From Pseudomonadota bacterium (GTDB lineage: Bacteria; Pseudomonadota; Alphaproteobacteria; Caulobacterales; Caulobacteraceae), in contig JAFECT010000009.1 of the NCBI GenBank assembly GCA_018241995.1, positions 288,113 to 352,112 on the forward strand: a DNA stretch of 64,000 nt. The letters run 5' to 3'. A program made the translations under genes and the position numbers. Of this stretch, positions 18,693-25,454 are shown piece by piece. Each line of letters begins with the position of its first letter. Within the stretch, counting starts at the first letter, position 1. A model generated the notes under the pieces. That model searched no databases, was not told the DNA's origin, and worked only from the letters and a program-made list of their open reading frames with translations.

Positions 18693-18844
18693 TGCATCTG
18701 GATATGGGCAAGTACGCCTTCTACGTCTGGGCCGGCTGGGGCCTGACCGTCCTGATCCTCGGCGGGCTGGTCGCCGACACCCTGGCCCGCGCGCGGCGCT
18801 GGGCGCGTGAGGTCGAGCGGCTAGAGAGGCGGGGCGAGAAGTGA
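18692..18844 (+). CDS. ccmD: Heme exporter protein CcmD
   Basis: The 50-residue protein has one membrane helix (YAFYVWAGWGLTVLILGGLV) followed by a basic, charged tail. The YAFYVWAGWG start of the helix is typical of CcmD, the small subunit needed for release of holo-CcmE from the CcmABCD complex. It lies between ccmC (1-base overlap) and ccmG (4-base GTGA overlap). The identification rests on position, size and the motif. Confidence 0.92.
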   Translation: MHLDMGKYAFYVWAGWGLTVLILGGLVADTLARARRWAREVERLERRGEK

Positions 18845-19440
18845 GCGAGGGTCCTCGCATTCACGTCGATGCCCGGCGCGGCCGGAACTTGATCCTCATC
18901 TTTACGGGGCCAGGGGCGCTCACGCGTTGGCTCGCTTGGTCCCCATTGATCGCACTGGCTGCGATGGTGGCGCTCTTTTTGGGCTGGTCCCTGCGGCGCG
19001 ATCCGCACGTCAGCCCCAACGCCCTGGTCGGTCGCCCCGTGCCGGCGGTGACGGTTACCGGGCTCGCCAGCGGCCAGGACCAGCCCCTGAACGGCGCCAT
19101 CCGCGGCCCCGCCCTGCTCAATGTCTTTGCCTCCTGGTGCGCGCCCTGCCGGGTCGAGCATCCACGGCTGATGGAGCTGAAGGCGCGCGGCGTGCGCATC
19201 GTCGGCCTGGCCTGGAAGGACGATCCGGCCAAGACGCAGGGCCTGCTGGACGAACTCGGCAACCCCTACGACCTGGTCCTGACCGACCAGCCCGACCGGG
19301 CGGGCATCGAGCTCGGCCTGTCGGGCGTGCCCGAGACCTATGTGATCGATTCCCATGGCGTGGTGGTCGACAAGCTGTCCGCGCCGATCACGCCCGAGGA
19401 CGAGGAAGCGCTTTACCGGCGCCTGAAATCCGTCCGCTGA
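18841..19440 (+). CDS. ccmG: Thiol:disulfide interchange protein CcmG/DsbE
   Basis: The 199-residue membrane-anchored thioredoxin has one N-terminal helix (about 31-50), then the periplasmic fold with LLNVFASWCAPCRVEHP, active-site WCAPC at 99-103, and GVPETYVIDSHG containing the cis-proline loop. CcmG reduces apocytochrome c or its CcmH partner before heme attachment. The GTG start at 18841 overlaps the ccmD stop. The N-terminus before the helix is about 30 residues, longer than usual; a start further in is possible. ccmE, ccmF and ccmH are not in the window. Confidence 0.92.
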   Translation: MSEGPRIHVDARRGRNLILIFTGPGALTRWLAWSPLIALAAMVALFLGWSLRRDPHVSPNALVGRPVPAVTVTGLASGQDQPLNGAIRGPALLNVFASWCAPCRVEHPRLMELKARGVRIVGLAWKDDPAKTQGLLDELGNPYDLVLTDQPDRAGIELGLSGVPETYVIDSHGVVVDKLSAPITPEDEEALYRRLKSVR

Positions 19441-19498
19441 CAACCCGCTGGCCCCGCGCGTTAACCCTTTTTCGATACGACTCGTTAAGGATAGCGCC

Positions 19499-19771
19499 GT
19501 GGCCTTACCGATCCGCCCCAGCCCGTTTCCCACCCCCGCCGCGACCGGCCAGGTTCGCGAGAGCGGCGGCGCGCGGGCGGCCCAGCGGGCCTTCTTCGAA
19601 GCGGCGCTGGGCAAGGTCGAGGCGCCCGCCGCGCCTGCCCCGACGCGCCCCGCGGTCGAAACCCCGGCGCGCCCTCAGCCGCCCCAGCCCACGGTCACCC
19701 GCATCAACATCCCGGACGAGCCGCCGAGCCGGCTGATGCGACCGGGGTCGTTCGTGGACATCAAGGTTTAA
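19499..19771 (+). CDS. Small conserved hypothetical protein behind ccmG
   Basis: The 90-residue product starts with GTG at 19499. It is rich in proline and alanine, with a helical SGGARAAQRAFFEAALGKVEA stretch and a conserved-looking C-terminal block, TRINIPDEPPSRLMRPGSFVDIKV, that reads like a short anchoring motif. No signal peptide or membrane helix is seen. TTAACC at about 19462 and TTAAGG at about 19485 lie just upstream, resembling CtrA half-sites but with non-canonical spacing. The function is unknown. Confidence 0.6.
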   Translation: MALPIRPSPFPTPAATGQVRESGGARAAQRAFFEAALGKVEAPAAPAPTRPAVETPARPQPPQPTVTRINIPDEPPSRLMRPGSFVDIKV

Positions 19772-19960
19772 TCCTCTCCCAGGCCGAAGGCCGTGGGAGA
19801 GGGGGACCGCACGTAGTGCGGTGGAGAGGGCTCCAGCGAGGCGCAGCGTTTCAATGGAGGCGGGCGCCGTGCGGAGTACGCCAATCGCATAGGGCGGCGG
19901 GCTTCAGCCCTCTCCACCGCTTCGCGGTCCCCCTCCCCCACGCTTCGCTGGGGGAGGATT
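19771..19960. repeat. Long inverted-repeat intergenic element, family C
   Basis: GCGGTGGAGAGGGCT at 19818-19832 is exactly complementary to 19906-19920. Outside it, the sequence TGGGAGAGGGGGACCGC pairs with GCGGTCCCCCTCCCCCA with one mismatch, and the ends ATCCTC and GAGGAT also pair. Each arm contains its own mini-hairpin (CCGAAGG-type and CGCTTCGC-type). It fills the gap between a plus-strand and a minus-strand gene that converge. Confidence 0.82.
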
Positions 19961-19977
19961 TCGCGGCGTCGACGAGA

Positions 19978-20589
19978 TCAAGCCGCCTTCTTGACCTTCT
20001 TTTTCTTCTTCTCCGGCCGCTCGGCCTTGGGCGCCTTCTCAGCCTTGGGGGCCTTGGCGCGCTTGCCGCCCTTGTCGGCCTTTTTCTTCTTCTTGCGGGC
20101 CTCGCCGGCTTCTTCCTCGGCGGCCGCAGCCTCGCCGGCGTGGGCGAAGGCGCGCAGGACGTTGATGAAGCTGTCGCGCTTGCCCCCGGGGAGCAGGCCC
20201 AGGATGCGCTTGTCCGCCGCCTCGACGCGGGGCTTGGCGGCTTCCAGCTCGGCGCGGCCCTGGTCGGTCAGACGCACGGTGTTGGCGCGCGCATCGACGC
20301 TGGAGCGCTCGCGTTCGAGCATGCCCTTGGTGATCATCCGGGCGACCATGTCGGCCAGGGTCGAGCGGTCGATGCCGGTGGCCTTGACCAGGTCGGTCTG
20401 GGTCAGGCCCTCGTTGCCGGCGACGGCGACCAGCACGGCGAACTGGCGCTGGGTGATCGCGCCGGGGCCGGTCTCCTCCGTATAGATATCAAGCGCCAGC
20501 TGCAGCACGCGGTGCATCAAATGACTGGGTGAGGAATCCAGCGGCCCGTCCGCTTCCGCGCGCGCCGACTTGCCCTTGGTCTTGGCCAT
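19978..20589 (-). CDS. MarR-family regulator with lysine-rich histone-like tail
   Basis: The 203-residue protein has a winged-helix MarR domain: ITQRQFAVLVAVAGNEGLTQTDLVKATGIDRSTLADMVARM includes the recognition helix, and the SSVDARANTVRLTDQG wing carries the typical D-x-R. After about residue 150 an acidic patch (AAAAEEEAGEA) gives way to a roughly 45-residue tail of repeated K-K-K, KAPKAEKAPKAERPE and KKKKKVKK, like the alanine/lysine tails of histone H1-like proteins. The MAKTKGK start at 20589 is preferred over an upstream ATG at 20625. The ligand and targets are unknown. Confidence 0.85.
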   Translation of the reverse strand: MAKTKGKSARAEADGPLDSSPSHLMHRVLQLALDIYTEETGPGAITQRQFAVLVAVAGNEGLTQTDLVKATGIDRSTLADMVARMITKGMLERERSSVDARANTVRLTDQGRAELEAAKPRVEAADKRILGLLPGGKRDSFINVLRAFAHAGEAAAAEEEAGEARKKKKKADKGGKRAKAPKAEKAPKAERPEKKKKKVKKAA

Positions 20590-20711
20590 GGGTGGAACCC
20601 CGATTTTCCCCGTGCGCGCTCTCATAGCACGGTTACGCGACAGTTCGACGACAGACGTTCCGTGGGCGGACGCCCTCGCAAGCCTCGTCGTCAGGGCTTA
20701 AGCTGGGGGCT

Positions 20712-21335
20712 GTGAAGCCGCCCGCCAAGCCCCCTGCCGCCACGATCGCGCTGGAGCCGTCGTTCTCCAAGCGCACGCCTGCGGGCGAGGATCGCGACCG
20801 GCGGGTCTGCGACCACTGCGGCTTCGTCGACTATGTGAACCCCAAGATCGTGGTGGGCGCCGTCGTGGCCTGGAGCCCGAACGGACCGGCTTTCGGGCCG
20901 GACGCCGTGCCGATCGAGCAGGTGAAGGTCCTGCTGTGCCGCCGGGCCATCATGCCCCGGCGCGGCTGGTGGACGCTTCCGGCCGGCTACATGGAGGAGG
21001 GCGAGTCGATCGCCGAAGCGACCCGGCGCGAGGCCGAGGAAGAGGCGGGCGCGGACCTGATCCTCGACGGCCTGCTGGCCCTCTACGATGTTCCGAACCG
21101 CAGCCAGGTGCAGATCTTCCACCGCGCCACCCTGGCCTCGCCTGAGATCGCGGCGGGGCCGGAGAGCCTGGACGCGGTGCTTTTCGACTGGGCCGACATC
21201 CCCTGGAAGGCCCTGGCCTTCCACTCGGTTTCTTGGGCCCTGGTCCAGTTCGAGGAAAGCCGGCGGCTCGACCGCTTCCCGCCCTTCGGCAATCCGCCCG
21301 GGGAGCCGGGATGGCGCGGGCCCGCCGGTGCTTAG
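20712..21335 (+). CDS. Nudix hydrolase with N-terminal zinc-finger-like CxxC
   Basis: The 207-residue protein starts at GTG 20712. CDHCG at 33-37 is followed by FVDYVNPKIVVGAVV, the fold seen in NADH-pyrophosphatase-like and ADP-ribose-type Nudix proteins. The Nudix box starts at about residue 92 and shows the G-x5-E-x7-R-E-x2-E-E-x-G spacing (GYMEEGES then REAEEEAG). It hydrolyses a nucleoside diphosphate linked to X. Only one CxxC pair is present, so a full zinc ribbon is not formed. Its 3' end overlaps that of ispZ/yciB by four bases, convergently. Confidence 0.87.
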   Translation: MKPPAKPPAATIALEPSFSKRTPAGEDRDRRVCDHCGFVDYVNPKIVVGAVVAWSPNGPAFGPDAVPIEQVKVLLCRRAIMPRRGWWTLPAGYMEEGESIAEATRREAEEEAGADLILDGLLALYDVPNRSQVQIFHRATLASPEIAAGPESLDAVLFDWADIPWKALAFHSVSWALVQFEESRRLDRFPPFGNPPGEPGWRGPAGA

Positions 21336-21922
21336 AAGCCCACGTCGGGCGGCTCGGGCGGCGCAGGCGTCTCGTCGGTCTGCATATGCTTCATCAGGAA
21401 CGGCACCTGCGAGACGCTGAACAGCAGCAGCACCACCACATAGCCGATCTTGTACATGACCCAGAACGAGTCCGATTGGGTGCGCCAGACGACTTCGTTG
21501 GCGATGGCGCTGGCCACGAAGAAAAGCAGGTAGCGGATGGTCAGAGTCCGCCAGGCCGGATCGGGCAGCACGACGGCGGAGCCCAGCAGCAGCTTCAGCG
21601 GATTGCGCTTCATCGCCATGCCCGCGCCCAGCATCACCGCGAAGGCGGCGTAGGCGAAGGTCGGCTTCATCTTGATGAAGCTCTTGTCGTGGAACACCAG
21701 GGTCAGGCCGCCGAACACCAGGGCGAAGACGCCATAGATGGTCGGCATGGGCGCCAGACGCCGCTCGATCACATAGCCCAGGGCCACGGCGATGACCGAA
21801 CCGATCATCAGGACCGGCGTGGCCTTCAGCAGGTCGTGGGTGATCACGAAGGCTATGCCGAACGCCGCCAGGGCGCCGTAGTCGACGAGCACGCGCAGCC
21901 ACATGCGGGACTGTTGGTTCAA
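21332..21922 (-). CDS. Inner membrane septation protein A (YciB/IspZ family)
   Basis: The 196-residue protein has five predicted membrane helices and the family motifs GPLxLFF-like FFVASAIANEVVWRTQSDSFWVMYK, WRTLTIRYLLFF and TFAYAAFAVML. YciB-family proteins take part in cell-envelope synthesis and intracellular septation. A TTG start at 21922 is chosen because GAGGA lies seven bases upstream; the first ATG is at 21904. It starts 10 bases after the ftsY stop and is likely co-transcribed with it. Confidence 0.87.
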   Translation of the reverse strand: MNQQSRMWLRVLVDYGALAAFGIAFVITHDLLKATPVLMIGSVIAVALGYVIERRLAPMPTIYGVFALVFGGLTLVFHDKSFIKMKPTFAYAAFAVMLGAGMAMKRNPLKLLLGSAVVLPDPAWRTLTIRYLLFFVASAIANEVVWRTQSDSFWVMYKIGYVVVLLLFSVSQVPFLMKHMQTDETPAPPEPPDVGF

Positions 21923-21932
21923 GCTTCGGTCC

Positions 21933-22877
21933 TCACGCTTCTTCGAGCCCGACCAGCGAGCGGGAGAACGCCCTCGCATCGAACGGCTGCAAATCCTCGA
22001 TGCCTTCGCCCACGCCGACCAGCTTGATCGGGGCGTCCGAGGCCTGGGCCACGGGCACGAGCACCCCGCCGCGGGCGGTGCCGTCCAGCTTGGTCATGAC
22101 GATGCCGGACACGAACGCGGTGCGGCCGAAGATCTGTTCCTGGGCCAGCGCATTGCGGCCCACCGTGGCGTCCAGCACCAGCAGGGTCTCGTGCGGGGCG
22201 TCCGGGTCGATCTTCTTCAGCACACGCACGATCTTGAGCAGTTCGTCCATCAGGGCCTGCTTGTTCTGCAGGCGCCCGGCGGTGTCGATCAACACCACGT
22301 CGTAGTCTTCGGCCCGCGCCCGTTCATAGGCGTCGTAGGCCAGGCCCGCGGCGTCCGCCCCGGACTCGCGCGACATGAAGTCGGCCTTGGCGCGCTCTGC
22401 CCAGACCTGCAGCTGCTCGACCGCGGCGGCGCGGAAGGTGTCGCCGGCCACGATCAGCACCTTGGCGCCCTTGCCGGTGAGGTCGGCGGCGATCTTGCCC
22501 AGGGTCGTGGTCTTGCCCGAGCCATTGACGCCCACGAACAGCACCACGAAGGGGCGCGGCCCCGACAGCGGATCGAACCGCTCCTGGCGCGGCAGCAGCT
22601 CGGCGGCCACGGCCTCGGCCAGGGCCTCCTTGACCTCGCGCTCGTCCGACACCTTGCCGAAGCGCAGCTCGGCGAAGCGCTCGGTGATGCGCGCCGCAGC
22701 AGCCGGGCCCAGGTCGGACTCGATCAGGTGCTCTTCCAGGCGATCCAGCGCCTCCTGGTCGAGCGGCTTCTTCACGAAGGTCGAGACGACCTGCTCGGTC
22801 ATCTGCTTGGACGAGCGCGAAAGGCCGTCGGTCAGGCGCTGGAACCAGCCCTTCTTGGGCGGGGGCGTATCGGTCAT
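21933..22877 (-). CDS. ftsY: Signal recognition particle receptor FtsY
   Basis: The 314-residue SRP-type GTPase has an N domain with LDRLEEHLIESDLGP, G1 GVNGSGKT at about 116-123, DTFRAAAVEQL, G3 DTAGRLQNK, and G4 TKLDGTARGG, ending in the G domain closing loop GVGEGIEDLQPFDA. It docks ribosome-SRP complexes at the membrane for co-translational insertion. The acidic A domain found in E. coli FtsY is absent, as in many Alphaproteobacteria. Another ATG lies three codons upstream at 22886; neither has a clear Shine-Dalgarno. Confidence 0.96.
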   Translation of the reverse strand: MTDTPPPKKGWFQRLTDGLSRSSKQMTEQVVSTFVKKPLDQEALDRLEEHLIESDLGPAAAARITERFAELRFGKVSDEREVKEALAEAVAAELLPRQERFDPLSGPRPFVVLFVGVNGSGKTTTLGKIAADLTGKGAKVLIVAGDTFRAAAVEQLQVWAERAKADFMSRESGADAAGLAYDAYERARAEDYDVVLIDTAGRLQNKQALMDELLKIVRVLKKIDPDAPHETLLVLDATVGRNALAQEQIFGRTAFVSGIVMTKLDGTARGGVLVPVAQASDAPIKLVGVGEGIEDLQPFDARAFSRSLVGLEEA

Positions 22878-23005
22878 GGGGCGCATTTAGCGGGGCTTGG
22901 CGGGGAATGACAGTCCGTGCGCGTCATCGGCGCGATTTCCCTCAGCAAAGGAACCTGCGCTATGCGAAGCCGTTCCGACTGCGGAAGACGGCGGGGTTTC
23001 ATCAG

Positions 23006-24019
23006 ATGAGCAGAACAGTCCTGGTTACAGGCGGCGCGGGTTATGTCGGGTCGCACACCTGTCTGCGCCTTGCCGAGGCCGGGTTCCGGCCCGTGGTCTA
23101 CGATAACCTGTCAAACGGCCATCGCGCGTTCGCGCAGTGGGGGCCGTTCGAGCACGGCGACATCCGCGACGCCAAGCGCCTGGACGAGGTGTTCGCCGCG
23201 CACAAGCCCGCGGCCGTCCTGCACTTCGCCGCCCTGATCGAGGTGGGCGAGTCGGTGAAATATCCGGGCCGCTTCTACGACAACAACGTCACCGGCGCCC
23301 TGACGCTCATTGAAGCCGCCCAGCGCGCGGGCGTGGGCTCGATGGTGTTCTCCTCGACCTGCGCCACCTATGGCGATCCGGTGCAGGTGCCGATGGACGA
23401 GACCCATCCGCAGGCGCCCTTGAACCCCTACGGCCGCTCCAAGCTGATGATCGAGCAGGCCCTGGCCGACTACGACCGCTACGCCGGCTTCCGCTCGGTT
23501 TGCTTGCGCTACTTCAACGCCGCCGGCGCCGACCCGGAAGGGCGCATCGGCGAAAAGCATGACCCCGAGACCCACGCCATCCCCCTGGCCATCGAGGCGG
23601 CCATGGGCAAGCGGCCGGGCTTCTCCCTGTTCGGGACCGACTACGACACCCGCGACGGCACCGCCGTGCGCGACTACATCCACGTGCTGGACCTGGCCGA
23701 CGCCCACGTGCTGGCGCTGAAGCGGCTGTTGGGCGGTGCGGGCTCGGAGGTGTTCAACCTGGGCACCGGCACGGGCACCACCGTGCGCGAGCTGATCCAG
23801 ACCATCCGCGATGTCTCTGGCGAACCCTTTCCGGTGCAGGAAGCTCCCCGCCGCCCCGGCGACGCCCCCATGCTGGTCGCCGACAACCGCAAGGCCCGCG
23901 AGGTCCTGGGCTGGACGCCGAAGTTCGGGCTGGAAGAGATCGTCCGCTCCGCCTGGACCTGGCACACGCGGGGGGAGGCCAAGGCGGCGGCCGAAACCCG
24001 CGCCCCGGTGATGGCATAG
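23006..24019 (+). CDS. galE: UDP-glucose 4-epimerase
   Basis: The 337-residue extended SDR has the NAD-binding VLVTGGAGYVGSH at residues 5-17, LHFAALIEVGESV, SSTCATYGDP with the catalytic Ser/Thr, the YGRSK catalytic Tyr-Lys pair, the LRYFNAAGADP substrate motif and RDYIHVLDLADAH. These together are diagnostic of GalE, which interconverts UDP-glucose and UDP-galactose for envelope polysaccharides. The ATG at 23006 begins the family N-terminus; the frame upstream is a shadow. It stands alone, convergent with the next gene. Confidence 0.95.
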   Translation: MSRTVLVTGGAGYVGSHTCLRLAEAGFRPVVYDNLSNGHRAFAQWGPFEHGDIRDAKRLDEVFAAHKPAAVLHFAALIEVGESVKYPGRFYDNNVTGALTLIEAAQRAGVGSMVFSSTCATYGDPVQVPMDETHPQAPLNPYGRSKLMIEQALADYDRYAGFRSVCLRYFNAAGADPEGRIGEKHDPETHAIPLAIEAAMGKRPGFSLFGTDYDTRDGTAVRDYIHVLDLADAHVLALKRLLGGAGSEVFNLGTGTGTTVRELIQTIRDVSGEPFPVQEAPRRPGDAPMLVADNRKAREVLGWTPKFGLEEIVRSAWTWHTRGEAKAAAETRAPVMA

Positions 24020-24025
24020 CCCAAT

Positions 24026-24382
24026 CTAAGACGGCGGGATTTCCCGAACCTTCCGCCTGTCGCGATAGTGCTCGTAACCTGCGATCGCGGCGGCGATGAC
24101 CGCGCTGCCCAAAAGCGGCACGTACCACCAGCGCAACGCGTCGGTGGCGTGTTCAAGCCAGTTCAAGGCTTGTGTTTCCTGTGGCGCGGGCAACAGGACG
24201 CGCTCGAGGAACACCGCCGCGCCTAACCCGAGATCCAGATAGATCAGCATCAGGGCTGTGGGGAGAAGGGCCCATAGATAGATTAGTCCGGACGGCCGAC
24301 GCGCAGCGCGGGCTTCACGCCGGTGCGCCGTCAAAAGGTGCGCGCCGTGCACGGCGGCCCACCCGAGAATCGACGTCAGCAT
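24026..24382 (-). CDS. Hypothetical membrane protein, second of a coupled pair
   Basis: The 118-residue protein begins MLTSILGWAAVHGAHLL and has about three hydrophobic segments (near 1-15, 30-58 and 88-104) with a charged C-terminus YEHYRDRRKVREIPPS. It belongs to no family that I recognise. Its ATG shares one base with the stop of the upstream gene (TGATG), so translation is coupled and the two products may act together in the membrane. A slightly longer form starting at 24415 would overlap the upstream gene heavily. Confidence 0.5.
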   Translation of the reverse strand: MLTSILGWAAVHGAHLLTAHRREARAARRPSGLIYLWALLPTALMLIYLDLGLGAAVFLERVLLPAPQETQALNWLEHATDALRWWYVPLLGSAVIAAAIAGYEHYRDRRKVREIPPS

Positions 24383-24825
24383 CACAAAAAGGCTGCGTGG
24401 ACCGCCATGTCCCAATCATCGTGGGTCCAGCTTCGACGATGAGCAGCGATCAAAAGCGATAAGATGAGTGGAGCGCAGCAGGCTATACCGCCGATGAGTT
24501 GGACGGGCATACGCACCAACCCCCAAACGGTGGCGACCAGCGCCCCAAAGGCGCTCCTCGTCGCCGAGGGTGGCTTTGCTTCGCCGAGAGAGGCCCACAG
24601 CACGATCAGCGCGCCCGCCGCCTGAATGACGACGCCCAGAATGGCGCGGTCGACGAGGGCCTCGTCGACCTGTTCCTCCCAGTCCGCGGGGCCGTGACCG
24701 TGCAGATGAGGATTGGGCGGGCGCACGTGGACGTGCCATAGCGAGGCCGCCAGCCAGAGACCGACCGCCAGGATGGCGTACCCCAGCAGTCTGACCGGCC
24801 AACGCTTCAACAGCCACCTCCCCAT
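24382..24825 (-). CDS. Hypothetical membrane protein, first of a coupled pair
   Basis: The 147-residue protein from ATG 24825 starts MGRWLLKRWPVRLLGYAILAVGLWLAASL, a positively charged N-terminus followed by a helix. A histidine-rich stretch, HVHVRPPNPHLHGHG, follows at about 33-47 and could bind metal. Two further helices lie near 72-92 and 105-130. An upstream TTG at 24861 is possible. The histidine cluster plus membrane helices suggest, without proof, a metal-related membrane role. Confidence 0.5.
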   Translation of the reverse strand: MGRWLLKRWPVRLLGYAILAVGLWLAASLWHVHVRPPNPHLHGHGPADWEEQVDEALVDRAILGVVIQAAGALIVLWASLGEAKPPSATRSAFGALVATVWGLVRMPVQLIGGIACCAPLILSLLIAAHRRSWTHDDWDMAVHAAFL

Positions 24826-24870
24826 TCGCGTCACTGTGGAGGCCAAGCGTGAGGGGCGCAACGTTGGCCC

Positions 24871-24904
24871 AAAAGAAACGGGCCGGTCTTTCGACCGGCC
24901 CGTT
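24871..24904 (-). terminator. Intrinsic terminator of the cold-shock gene
   Basis: A perfect 12-bp stem (AACGGGCCGGTC at 24877-24888 with GACCGGCCCGTT at 24893-24904) closes a four-base loop. Read on the minus strand it is followed by TCTTTT. It lies 24 bases past the cold-shock stop codon and is the clearest minus-strand terminator in the window. Confidence 0.93.
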
Positions 24905-24928
24905 CCACGATACCGTGCCTTAGCCTGC

Positions 24929-25138
24929 TTACGCGGGCTGGAGCTGCCCAGCGGAGAACTTGCCGCTGCGCTGGTCCTTTTCGAGCTCGTAGCTCACCTT
25001 TTGGCCTTCTTGCAGTTGGCCCATGCCCGCGCGCTCGACCGCCGAAGCGTGAACGAACACGTCAGGACCACCCGCGTCGGGCTGGATGAAGCCGTAGCCT
25101 TTGGTGGCGTTGAACCACTTAACCGTACCGGTCGCCAT
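24929..25138 (-). CDS. Cold-shock protein, CspA family
   Basis: The 69-residue OB-fold protein starts [21 protein letters not shown], containing the RNP1 motif KGYGFI, with RNP2 DVFVHASAV following, and ends in [21 protein letters not shown]. It binds single-stranded RNA or DNA as an RNA chaperone or antiterminator. An AGGA Shine-Dalgarno lies about nine bases before ATG 25138. A strong terminator follows. Whether it is cold-induced cannot be told from sequence; many alphaproteobacterial CspA-like genes respond to growth phase instead. Confidence 0.96.
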   Translation of the reverse strand: MATGTVKWFNATKGYGFIQPDAGGPDVFVHASAVERAGMGQLQEGQKVSYELEKDQRSGKFSAGQLQPA

Positions 25139-25454
25139 GTTTTGTATTCCTGCAGTTAGATATCCGCGCCGTCGGAGCGAGGGCGTGATCGTATTCTCGA
25201 GCGTCCGACAGGCAGGTCCGGAACTCAGCGGGGCCGAGCTGGATAGCAACCGAACCGACGATATTCGATCGCACCCCTGTCGCAGAAAACCGCTCCCGTT
25301 GCAAACGAATCCCCCGAACACATTCAACCGATCGGCGTCCGCGTAACGTCGTTCGTCGCATTTTTCCGTTCCCGGCAAGGGGGCGGCGCTTGCGCAGCCT
25401 GCGGGCGCGGCCCACTGTGCGGCTGTTTGTCGGACCGTTTTCGGGGCCTCTTCC
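25139..25454. other. Divergent intergenic region between cold-shock gene and S41 peptidase
   Basis: These 316 bases hold no recognisable gene. They must contain the 5' leader and promoter of the cold-shock gene on minus and the promoter of the tricorn-like peptidase on plus. Local base composition is lower in GC (runs such as GTTTTGTATTCC and TATTCTCGAG) than the flanking coding DNA. I see no convincing -35/-10 pair or inverted repeat. Confidence 0.5.

Noticed and set aside
20712..21335. Assignment of the Nudix protein as NADH pyrophosphatase NudC
   Set aside because: Only one CxxC pair is present and the NudC SQPWPFPxS motif is absent.
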